Of a DNA stretch of 6,775 bases, positions 1 to 6,346 are shown piece after piece. The stretch lies in the NCBI GenBank assembly GCA_003154055.1, contig PMCH01000148.1, positions 4,128-10,902 on the forward strand, read 5' to 3'. Below the pieces are notes generated by a model. The model ran no database searches. It saw only the letters and a program-made list of their open reading frames with translations, and was not told where the DNA came from. The translations under genes and the position numbers were made by a program. Within the stretch, counting starts at the first letter, position 1; each line of letters begins with the position of its first letter. This DNA comes from Acidobacteriaceae bacterium. GTDB lineage: Bacteria; Acidobacteriota; Terriglobia; Terriglobales; Acidobacteriaceae.

Positions 1-597
1 GCTGAACCCCAATTCCAGGGCGCGCTTCCCGATGACCATCGCGTCCTGCGGGTTACACACCCCGCCCCCGACCACGGAATTGATGTTCACGTGAAAGTCC
101 GCGTGCTCGGCCAGCACCTGCAATTTCCGGTCGAGGACCTTCAGGCTCTTCTTCGAGACTTCGTCGGGGTTCACGTTATCAATGGAAATCTGCAGCCATT
201 CCAGTCCAGCACGGTTGAGGCGCTGGACCCGGTCCGCGGTCAGCAGATAGCCGTTGGTGATCAGGCCGGAGACGATGCCGTTCGGCCGCATGCGCCGGAT
301 GATGTCGTCCAGATCAGGGTGAAGCAGCGGTTCGCCGCCACTGATGGTGACCACTGAGGTGCCGAGTTCGCCTAGTTTGTCCACGCGGCGCAACATCTGG
401 TCCGTAGGAACGGGCTTGGAATAGTCATCGAACTCGTTGCAGTAAGTACAGGCGAGATTGCAGCGGCGGATTGGAATCAGATGCACCAGCAGCGGATGGT
501 CGGTCGCAACCACCGCGCGCATGACCTGCCATAGTCCGCGCACGTTGCGGCGCACCGCCTTCAGATTGCGCCGCAGTTTTATTCCTGCCGATGCCAT
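1..597 (-). CDS. Radical SAM domain protein (3' part beyond the left edge)
   Basis: Radical SAM enzyme; the substrate cannot be told from the sequence. The minus strand reads without a stop from the ATG at 597 to base 1, giving 199 residues before the window cuts the gene. The cluster-binding motif CNLACTYC places the three cysteines at residues 46, 50 and 53 (CxxxCxxC). It is followed by the SAM-binding GGEP motif at about residues 87-90 (ISGGEPLLHPDL) and the barrel strands LITNGYLL and WLQISIDN, in the order expected of MoaA/PqqE-like radical SAM proteins. The N-terminus is basic (IKLRRNLKAVRRN). Any C-terminal SPASM or auxiliary cluster region would lie outside the window. The start is uncertain: an in-frame ATG at 627 would add ten residues, and neither start has a strong ribosome binding site. 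It lies 102 bases downstream of the ACT-domain gene on the same strand. Confidence 0.88.
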   Translation of the reverse strand, partial: MASAGIKLRRNLKAVRRNVRGLWQVMRAVVATDHPLLVHLIPIRRCNLACTYCNEFDDYSKPVPTDQMLRRVDKLGELGTSVVTISGGEPLLHPDLDDIIRRMRPNGIVSGLITNGYLLTADRVQRLNRAGLEWLQISIDNVNPDEVSKKSLKVLDRKLQVLAEHADFHVNINSVVGGGVCNPQDAMVIGKRALELGFS

Positions 598-699
598 GGG
601 AACACTTGTCCAGTTAGATTCAATCATCTCGCCGAGGTATGCACATAATCTACGACAGTATTCGGGGAATATGGGTGGTTGAACGGGGAAATGGCAGCT

Positions 700-1086
700 T
701 CAGAGTTTCTGCTCGTGCCCTGCGTTCGCCAACACCTGCAACGACGCGCGCAGGGTGTCGCGCTTGACGAGGACGTAGTCGGTATCGAAGGTCGAAATCG
801 CAAAAATCGGAATGCCGGCGTCGGCCAGGGGCTGGATGAAGGACGCCAGCACGCCCGTCATGGAGAAGGGAAACGGCCCTTCCAGTTTCAGCGCCACCCA
901 GTCTTTCTCGGCCACAATGCCATCCGGAAGACAGTCCTCTGCGCAGACGATGGAGAGTTCTTCGGCGGTGCGGGCCAGGCAGAAGAATCCGCGCTCCGTG
1001 GCCCATGCAGGAATTTGGGAGTCGGGGGCAAGCCGGCACACGGCCAACTTCTCCCCCAGAAGACGGTATTTCAATGCGTGGGGCAA
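700..1086 (-). CDS. ACT domain-containing protein (CASTOR/ACT_7 type)
   Basis: Small protein of 128 residues, probably an amino-acid-binding regulatory domain; no catalytic motif is visible. The C-terminal half (about residues 60-120) reads as an ACT domain. It has the strand VALKLEGPFPFSMTGVLASFIQPLADAGIPIFAISTFDTDYVLVK, split by the usual helix, and a final helix containing LRASLQVLANAGH. This resembles stand-alone bacterial proteins with the CASTOR-like ACT_7 domain. The start is forced to a non-ATG codon: the frame has a TAG at 1090-1092, just upstream of the TTG at 1086. A second TTG at 1074 would give a protein beginning MKYRLL, which may be the truer start. Neither has a visible Shine-Dalgarno sequence. 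The gene follows the secreted-protein gene by 59 bases, a gap that holds a heptamer repeat. The family call is from recognised sequence pattern; the ligand is unknown. Confidence 0.82.
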   Translation of the reverse strand: MPHALKYRLLGEKLAVCRLAPDSQIPAWATERGFFCLARTAEELSIVCAEDCLPDGIVAEKDWVALKLEGPFPFSMTGVLASFIQPLADAGIPIFAISTFDTDYVLVKRDTLRASLQVLANAGHEQKL

Positions 1087-1109
1087 GGGCTAGGAGGGTA
1101 CTACAAGCA

Positions 1110-1137
1110 CTCGCCTCTCGCTACTCGCTACACGCGA
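1110..1137. repeat. Short tandem array of 7-base units
   Basis: Four consecutive heptamers lie here on the plus strand: CTCGCCT, CTCGCTA, CTCGCTA and CACGCGA. On the minus strand the core unit reads TAGCGAG. The two central copies are identical and the outer ones differ by one to three bases. The array fills most of the 59-base gap between the stop of the secreted-protein gene (1146) and the start of the ACT-domain gene (1086). No function can be assigned; it may be a slippage-derived intergenic repeat. Confidence 0.55.
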
Positions 1138-1145
1138 CTTTTCGC

Positions 1146-1712
1146 CTACTGCATGCTCGAGCCCATCGGCTCGTACTTGTACTTCTTGCCATCAAAATAC
1201 AGGGCGGAGCTTTCGCTCAGGTCATTCCCTTCCTCGGTGTAGATGGCCATCAAGGGCTTCTTGCCCAGCCGCATCTTGCGAACGGTCAGCGTGCGATAGG
1301 GTTGGTTGATGATGACGAACTTGGCTTTCGGGGTGGCCGAGCGCCAGGTTTCGGGTCCGTTGCCGTGGATGACCAGCACGACTAGTCCCTTGCGAGCCGG
1401 GTTGTCGTCGCCGAAACTCATGGTGATCTTGGGGTCGCCATAACCATAAAAGGTGTAGTAGGGGTCCAGAACCGTGTACTCGTGCTCGGCTTGGTCCAGC
1501 AAAGGGTTCTTGCAGCGCGCAGCAATGACCACGTCTTCCACGCCGTCCCCATCCATGTCGCCCACCATAGCGCCGATCTCCGGCACCAGGGTGAACTCTT
1601 TACCAAACGTCTGGTGTACGAATTCGTTATCTACCTTGACCGCTTGCCCATAGACCAGAGCCGGCAGGAAGCAGATGAGGCTGAACGCCAGGAGTACACA
1701 AATTGTCCGCAT
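1146..1712 (-). CDS. Secreted hypothetical protein with a DxDxDG calcium-loop-like motif
   Basis: A 188-residue protein of unknown function. Residues 1-22 form a clear Sec signal peptide: MRT, then the hydrophobic stretch ICVLLAFSLICFLPALV, then YGQA, with cleavage probably near residues 22-24. The mature protein is therefore exported. At residues 52-60 the sequence DMDGDGVED has acidic residues spaced as in a calcium-binding EF-hand or FG-GAP/VCBS loop, followed by the strand VVIAA typical of such repeats. There is only one copy, so it is not a propeller by itself. The rest is rich in beta-strand-like and aromatic residues (DPYYTFYGYGD, KAKFVIINQPYRTLTV, ALYFDGKKYKY) with no catalytic motif I recognise. 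It resembles a lineage-restricted family of secreted acidobacterial proteins, from memory. The start is the ATG at 1712, with a weak GAG seven bases upstream. Confidence 0.75.
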   Translation of the reverse strand: MRTICVLLAFSLICFLPALVYGQAVKVDNEFVHQTFGKEFTLVPEIGAMVGDMDGDGVEDVVIAARCKNPLLDQAEHEYTVLDPYYTFYGYGDPKITMSFGDDNPARKGLVVLVIHGNGPETWRSATPKAKFVIINQPYRTLTVRKMRLGKKPLMAIYTEEGNDLSESSALYFDGKKYKYEPMGSSMQ

Positions 1713-1831
1713 GGGTTCACTCTAGACTCTTCGTGCACGAAAGGCAGGTAACGAAAGTCACTCGTAGCTTCGAGCTTGGAGAAGTGAATCCCAGACCAAT
1801 CGTTCTAGCAGCAGAGAGGCGACCCGGACTC

Positions 1832-2782
1832 TCAGCGGAAATGCTCCCAACCATGGACCGCCAGTCTCTCCCAACGGCCGTCTTGGGAAATCAAAGTCAT
1901 TCCACGAGTGCGCGTGATTTGCCCGATGCGCGTGACGGGAATTCCTGCGATGGTGGCCGGGATTCTGCCCGATGATGTGAACAACAGTTCGTAGTCTTCG
2001 CCCCCGTGGAGGGAAAGATCAAGGGAAACATCCGCTGGAGGGCGCCCCACGCGTGCCGGTGGGATCAACCCTGCCTCGATCACTGCGCCCACGCAACTCT
2101 CCTCGCAGAGGTGGGCGAGATCGGTGGAAAGGCCGTCGCTCAGATCGATCATCGCCGAAGCCAGTCCGCGGCGTCTCAGCCACCGTCCGACTTCGAGCCT
2201 CGGTGTAGGGTGAAAGTGCTGCTGGTATTCCGCCGGTCGCACCTTTACCTTCCCTGAGCGGAGCCGGGCGAGTGCAGCCGCCGAACCTCCCAACTCGCCC
2301 GTGACGTAGATTTGGTCGCCGGTGCGGGCGCCGGAACGTAGAACAGCCGCCCCTTTCGGAACCGATCCCAACACGATGATGTCCGCCTGGATGCCGGTTG
2401 CCGATTGCGCCGTGTCCCCGCCGGCCAGCGGGACCTTGAACGCGTTTGCCAGTTCGAGCAGTCCGTGGAGGAAGCGATCTACCCATTTTTGCGGGAGGCG
2501 TTTTGGCAGGGCGAGGGAAAGGAATACGGCCAGCGGCTCCCCGCCCATGGCCGCGATATCGCTCAGCCCGCGGGTCAAGCAACGGCGCCCGACGACTTCC
2601 GGGGGATGCCACTGGCGCCGGAAGTGGACATCCTCGAGCGTGAAATCGGTAGTGACCAGCAACTCGTGGCCGGGGGGAGGCCGCAGAATGGCGCAGTCGT
2701 CCCCGATGCCGGCAACGACGGCAGGACTCCCACGAGCCTGCCGCCGGATACGCGCAATGAGCGATTTCTCTCGGAGCGGCAA
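1832..2782 (-). CDS. thiL: Thiamine-monophosphate kinase ThiL
   Basis: ThiL phosphorylates thiamine monophosphate with ATP to give thiamine diphosphate, the active cofactor, in the cytoplasm. The 316-residue length is normal for the family. Family motifs appear in order: GIGDDCAIL (GDD at residues 27-29), VTTDFTLEDVHF (D46), RGLSDIAAMGG (74-81), the metal-binding LAGGDTAQS (GGDT at 121-124), IDLSDGLSTDL (213-222) and HGGEDYELLF (260-267). This is the PurM/AIR-synthase-like fold, with the N-terminal ATP-binding half and the C-terminal half both complete. The start must be the TTG at 2782, because an in-frame TAG lies two codons upstream at 2786-2788. A GGGGAGG at 2796-2802 (minus strand) could be a Shine-Dalgarno site, though 13 bases is a long spacing. 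No TPP riboswitch is visible upstream. No other thiamine gene is in the window, so it appears separate from a thi operon. Confidence 0.95.
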   Translation of the reverse strand: MPLREKSLIARIRRQARGSPAVVAGIGDDCAILRPPPGHELLVTTDFTLEDVHFRRQWHPPEVVGRRCLTRGLSDIAAMGGEPLAVFLSLALPKRLPQKWVDRFLHGLLELANAFKVPLAGGDTAQSATGIQADIIVLGSVPKGAAVLRSGARTGDQIYVTGELGGSAAALARLRSGKVKVRPAEYQQHFHPTPRLEVGRWLRRRGLASAMIDLSDGLSTDLAHLCEESCVGAVIEAGLIPPARVGRPPADVSLDLSLHGGEDYELLFTSSGRIPATIAGIPVTRIGQITRTRGMTLISQDGRWERLAVHGWEHFR

Positions 2783-3261
2783 GAACTAACTATAACCTCC
2801 CCGCAAGCGCCCGAAATCGCCCGTATTTTCCGGGCGGAAGTGGTCGAACTGCGGTTTTCTCAGGCCAGCGCCGAATCTGGCCGGCTGTTCTGGCTGCCGG
2901 GGTAGCTAGTCTGGCGGGAAGCGGAAGCGGCCCCTCGGCAGTTGTTGGTCTTTCTTTAGCTGGCGGGTCGTACATTGGGCCACGCTCATCACGCTGCCTT
3001 GGTAACCAAACGGAGGGGCAGCAGTCGTTGACAGGGGGAATCAGGTTTGCTAACGTTTACTAGCCGTTCACAAATACCTTTGGCCGAAGCAAGTGCTGCA
3101 TCCTGAAACGGTTGCAAGCAAAGATTATTTTCGGCTTACCTGGTTCCGTAGGTAGGGAAGCCAGCTCGATCCTGACGAAGCTGGTGGAATCAGATTCCGA
3201 GCCCGGGCAAGACTGTTCCGCTCTGGCAGGATCCGTGGAAATCTCGAAACTGGAAGGCACA
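2783..3261. other. Divergent intergenic region between thiL and the M23 peptidase gene
   Basis: This 479-base stretch contains no gene I can support. The open frames in it lack recognisable domains and good starts. It should hold promoters in both directions. On the minus strand a TATAGT box (2789-2794) and a GGGGAGG (2796-2802) precede thiL. On the plus strand a TTGACA-based promoter begins at 3028. A 6-bp perfect hairpin, CGCCCG (2818-2823) and CGGGCG (2831-2836) with a 7-base loop, lies upstream of thiL. It has no T-run on either strand, so it is not a convincing terminator. The last 200 or so bases are read here as the 5' leader of the peptidase mRNA. The frame is open back to a TTG at 3112, but that extension has no ribosome binding site and no family similarity. 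Confidence 0.5.
3028..3056 (+). promoter_or_regulatory. Sigma70-like promoter for the M23 peptidase gene
   Basis: A perfect -35 hexamer TTGACA at 3028-3033 is followed by an ideal 17-base spacer and a weak -10 TAACGT at 3051-3056. The -10 is directly preceded by TGC (3048-3050), an extended -10 TGn element that can compensate for a poor -10. Transcription would begin near 3063, giving a leader of about 200 bases before the GTG at 3262. This is a pattern match only, with no experimental support. Confidence 0.4.
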
Positions 3262-4173
3262 GTGCGCAAACGCTTTTACATATTTTTTGTGGCCCGCGAT
3301 GAAGAGGGCCAGCTGCGCAAGATCTCCATCCCCGTCCATTATCTGTACGTTTTTCTGGCCGGGGCGGCGATTGGCATCCTGAGCCTGACCGGAATCGCCA
3401 GCTCTTATACCCGCATGCTGTACAAGGTGTCGCAGTTCAACCGGCTCCGCACCGAGCAGGACGAACTCAAGGGCCGCTATTCCCACCTGGAGCAGGTTGC
3501 CAAAGAAAGAGACATCCAGATGGCGTCGCTGGGCTCGCTGGCCGGCGAAGTTTCCGCACTCTACGGGCTGAAGTCGGACCCGGGGCTGGCGTCGGGCTCT
3601 GCCGAGGAAATTCAGAACGCAGCGGTTCATTCCTCGATGGATCAACTGTATGCTTTGCGGCACACCGCCCTGACTGGGGCGGCAACCGTGGGTATCTCGC
3701 TGGGCTTAACGAAAAATGCGACCACAGCCGACTGGATTCGGGCCAATTCCACGCCGAACCTGTGGCCGGTTGAGGGCCAGATTACCGGCTCATTTGGCGA
3801 ACGCATCGATCCGTTTAACGGCGAAGGCGCCTTCCATTGCGGAGTGGACATCTCCGCCGTGGTCGGGCAACCAGTGATCGCCCCGGCGGATGGCACCGTG
3901 GAATTCGCCGACTTCCTGGGCGGATATGGACGGGCCGTGATGGTGAATCACGGGCATGGCATCACCACCCGCTATGGACACCTGGCCAGCTTCTCGGTTG
4001 CCGCCGGGCAGTACATCCATCGCGGCGACACGATTGGCTACGTCGGTTTGAGCGGACGCTCGACCGGTCCTCATCTCCACTACGAAGTTCGCATCAACGA
4101 AACCCCGGTCAATCCCTACAAGTATCTGCGCATCACGATGGCCCACCTGGGCGGCTTCGCTGCCGGATCCTAG
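3262..4173 (+). CDS. Membrane-anchored M23 (LytM-like) peptidase with coiled coil
   Basis: Predicted inner-membrane protein of 303 residues whose periplasmic zinc peptidase domain should cut, or help others cut, peptidoglycan cross-links. The short basic cytoplasmic N-terminus (VRKRFYIFFVARDEEGQLRK) is followed by one membrane segment at about residues 25-46. A heptad-like coiled coil (about 50-95, FNRLRTEQDELKGRYSHLEQ) and a linker lead to the C-terminal M23 domain (about 172-290). The zinc ligands are present: H192 and D196 in HCGVD, and H273 in HLH (271-273). The catalytic-type H240 lies in RYGHL. The domain therefore looks active, unlike degenerate EnvC/NlpD types. I chose the GTG at 3262, preceded by GGAAGG (3252-3257), because family proteins begin at this FYI..VAR segment. 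The open frame runs back to a TTG at 3112, but those 50 extra residues look non-coding. The product is probably part of cell-wall remodelling or division; the partner is unknown. Confidence 0.9.
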   Translation: MRKRFYIFFVARDEEGQLRKISIPVHYLYVFLAGAAIGILSLTGIASSYTRMLYKVSQFNRLRTEQDELKGRYSHLEQVAKERDIQMASLGSLAGEVSALYGLKSDPGLASGSAEEIQNAAVHSSMDQLYALRHTALTGAATVGISLGLTKNATTADWIRANSTPNLWPVEGQITGSFGERIDPFNGEGAFHCGVDISAVVGQPVIAPADGTVEFADFLGGYGRAVMVNHGHGITTRYGHLASFSVAAGQYIHRGDTIGYVGLSGRSTGPHLHYEVRINETPVNPYKYLRITMAHLGGFAAGS

Positions 4174-4274
4174 CTAGTCTGCTTCCCTCAAAGTTAGATC
4201 CAGCAAATGTTCGAGTTCGCTTGGCGCATCTCTCCACCTGATCCCCGATAGCCTGTGTCGAACTGAAGCCGTGG

Positions 4275-4373
4275 ACTCCTGGGATACGACCGACAGGTCG
4301 GTTCCGCCTGCGGGCTTGCTATCAAGCCGCCGGAAGGTTCGTCCGATGGAGGAGTAGGCGCCGGGTTTCCGGC
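4275..4373 (+). other. Potential structured RNA leader upstream of cheA
   Basis: The 214-base gap between the peptidase stop and the cheA start contains complementary segments that can form a compact fold. The outer pair is ACTCCT (4275-4280) with AGGAGT (4350-4355). It encloses hairpin 1, CGACC-GACA-GGTCG (4287-4300), and hairpin 2. Hairpin 2 pairs TTCCG (4302-4306) with CGGAA (4331-4335), and inside it GGCTTG (4313-4318) with CAAGCC (4323-4328). A further hairpin GCCGG-GTTT-CCGGC (4360-4373) ends 14 bases before the cheA start. The layout is a three-way junction plus a downstream hairpin, as in many regulatory leaders. The conserved bases of the riboswitch classes I can recall are absent. 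In GC-rich DNA some of this pairing can arise by chance. Confidence 0.28.
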
Positions 4374-4387
4374 CACTGGATAAAGCC

Positions 4388-6286
4388 TTGGACGAACTAA
4401 CCAACGATTTTCTAGCGGAGCGCCGGTAAAACCTGGACCGGTTGGATCAGGAACTGGTCAAACTGGAGTCCGACCCCACGTCCGCAGAGTTGATCTCGAG
4501 TATCTTCCGAACCCTCCACACCATCAAGGGGACGTGCGGCTTCCTGGGTTTTACCCGGCTTGAAAAGGTCGCCCATGCAGGCGAAAACCTTCTTTCGCGC
4601 CTGCGTGACGGCAAACTCAAGCTGAGTGGTGAGATCACCACCGGATTGCTGGCCATGGTGGATGCAGTGCGCCAGATGCTGGGGGAAATCGCCGCCACCG
4701 GGAAAGACGGCGAGGAAGATTACGCGGAGTTGATGCAGAAGTTGACGCGGCTCCAGCAAGCGCAAGCCGAGGCGGCCGCGTCCGCCCCGGAGGCGAAGCC
4801 GCCGAGGAAGGCAGCGAAAGCGCCCGCGGCCGGCGGAGAAAGTCCCCAACCAGCGCCCCCTGAGCAAGTCGCGCTGACGGTGAAGCCAGTGGAAGAACCT
4901 GAGCCAATCGCGCCCGTTCTTCCCCCGCCCGCTGTCCAAGAGGCGAAGCCATCGCCCAAACATCGCCCGACGCCGGGCAAGATCGGCGGCGTGCTGGTGG
5001 AGCGCGGCCACGCCCGGCCCGAAGACATCGCGTTGTCGCTCCAGGAACAGGAAAAGGGGGACCGGCGGCGCATCGGCGAAATTCTGGTGGCGTTGGGGTT
5101 CGTAAAACAGGAAGACGTGCAGGCGGCGCAGCAGATTGTGGAATCGCGCACCCACGAGACCGAAGCCGACACGATTCGCGTCGGGGTCAACGTGCTGGAC
5201 AAGTTGATGACGCTGGTGGGCGAACTGGTGCTGGCCCGCAACCAGTTGCTCCAGTTCTCCAATAACAGCGGAGATGCGGGGTTCCAGGCGATATCCCAGC
5301 GGATGAACCTGATCGCGACCGAACTGCAGGAAGAAGTCATGAAGACCCGGATGCAACCCATCGGGAACATCTGGAGCAAGTTTCCGCGCACGGTGCGCGA
5401 TGTGGCGGTGGGCTGCGGCAAGGAAGTCCGGATCGAAATGGAAGGCAAGGAAACCGAACTGGACAAGACCATCATCGAGGCCATCAAAGACCCTCTGACC
5501 CAGCTGGTGCGCAACGCCGTCGATCACGGAATCGAAGCGCCAGAGGCCCGTGTCCGGGCCGGAAAAGACCCGGCGGGTCGGCTGACGCTGCGCGCTTTTC
5601 ATGAAGGCGGCCAGGTCAATATCGAAATCGGCGACGACGGCGCGGGTTTGGACGTGGACCGCATCCGTAAAAAAGCCGTCGAACGGGGCATGATTACCGT
5701 CGAATCCGCCGCCCGTATGCAGGACCGCGACATCTTCAACCTGATCTTCCTGGCGGGACTTTCCACCGCGGAGAAAGTGACCAACGTCTCGGGCCGCGGC
5801 GTGGGTATGGACGTGGTGAAAACGAACGTCGAGAAGATTGGCGGGACCGTGGACGTGCACTCGATGCCCGGGCGGGGCACCACGGTACGGGTAAAGATCC
5901 CCTTGACGCTGGCCATTATCCCGGCCCTGATCGTCACTTGCGGGGGAAACCGTTTCGCCATCCCGCAGGTCGCGCTGATTGAGTTGATCAGTCTGGATGC
6001 GCAGGAGACCAGCGGCGGCATCGAAATGGTGCACGGAGCGCCCGTGTGCCGCCTGCGCGCGGTCGTTCTTACCGGCATGGGTACGGATGGGTCGCTGGGC
6101 TCAAAGTGCATCCGCGAGGCCGGCGGAGAGATCATCCTTCAGGACGAGGCGTCGTCGGTGGTGTGGGGAATGCCTGGAAGCATTTACGCCGCCGGCGTGT
6201 CGGACCAGGTGTACCCGCTGTCGCAGATCGCACCCCAGATTTCACGGCTCGTCGGCTGGGGACGTGTCCTGGCGGCGAAGAGCTAA
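4388..6286 (+). pseudogene. cheA: Chemotaxis histidine kinase cheA, with a premature stop and fused to the cheB 3' end
   Basis: CheA autophosphorylates on a histidine and passes the phosphate to CheY and CheB. Reading from the TTG at 4388 gives DELTNDFLAERR, then TAA (4427-4429), then NLDRLDQELVKLE. This is a typical CheA Hpt start broken by a stop at codon 14. The longest open frame restarts at the TTG at 4442, 614 residues. Numbered from 4388, the domains are as follows. Hpt carries the phospho-acceptor H44 (LHTIKGTCGFLGF). An Ala/Pro-rich linker spans about 125-197, and a module resembling a type II secretion ATPase N-terminus (IGGVLVERG..., IGEILVALGF) spans 198-254. The dimerisation segment contains VGVNVLDKLMTLVGELVLARNQ. 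The ATPase has the N box (N376, H380), DDGAGL (416-421) and GRGVGMD (469-475). A CheW-like domain starts near 513 and breaks off at about 557, where CheB sequence takes over. The kinase core looks intact, but loss of Hpt helix A and most of the CheW-coupling domain should block receptor control. A weak GGA (4378-4380) precedes the TTG at 4388. Confidence 0.85.
6059..6286 (+). pseudogene. cheB: CheB methylesterase C-terminal remnant, in frame with cheA
   Basis: The last 75 or so residues of the cheA frame are CheB, not CheA: AVVLTGMGTDGSLGSKCIREAGG, then QDEASSVVWGMPGSIYAAG and a final helix with PLSQIAPQISRLV. CheB removes methyl groups from chemoreceptor glutamates using a Ser-His-Asp triad (Ser164, His190 and Asp286 in the enteric enzyme). 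Only the Asp, in TGMGTDG (codon 6086-6088), is left here. The receiver domain, the serine region and the histidine region are absent, so this piece cannot be an active esterase. The CheB stop codon TAA (6284-6286) ends the fused frame. The fragment is 60 bases from the convergent recG stop, and no terminator is evident between them. Confidence 0.85.
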
Positions 6287-6346
6287 GGCACGGCTACAAG
6301 AACTGGCTCCTCTCGCGTGCACCCCTTGGGCCGCCGTGTCCCGGCA

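Noticed and set aside
679..1242. Plus-strand open frame opposite the ACT-domain and secreted-protein genes
   Set aside because: It is a shadow frame spanning two recognisable minus-strand genes, with no domain of its own.
2818..2836. Intrinsic terminator at the CGCCCG/CGGGCG hairpin
   Set aside because: The stem is perfect, but there is no T-run on either strand and it lies between divergent genes, where no transcript needs to end.
2796..2900. TPP riboswitch upstream of thiL
   Set aside because: A CTGAGA is present on the minus strand near 2856-2861, but the second conserved block (CTGATCTGG...) and the closing GGGAA region are missing.
2790..2975. Small minus-strand open frame (61 residues) upstream of thiL
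   Set aside because: Low-complexity Pro/Ala/Arg content with no domain; more likely part of the thiL upstream region.
2903..4181. Direct repeat TAGCTAGTCTG at 2903-2913 and 4171-4181 flanking the peptidase gene
   Set aside because: Eleven-base matches are expected several times by chance in a window of this size, and nothing else suggests insertion-site or attachment duplication.
4275..4373. c-di-GMP-I (GEMM) riboswitch in front of cheA
   Set aside because: A GCCGGGTTTCCGG end and a small hairpin are present, but the conserved GCAAACC and CGCAAAGCC strands and a GNRA loop with its receptor are not (the loop is GACA). It is kept only as an unassigned structured region.
4412..6034. Long minus-strand open frame opposite cheA (540 residues)
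   Set aside because: It is an antisense shadow of the cheA frame. Its His/Arg/Leu-rich composition has no domain, and the sense frame has clear Hpt and ATPase motifs.
6287..6346. Bidirectional terminator between cheA-cheB and recG
   Set aside because: Convergent genes make one likely, but I found no stable stem followed by a T-run on either strand.
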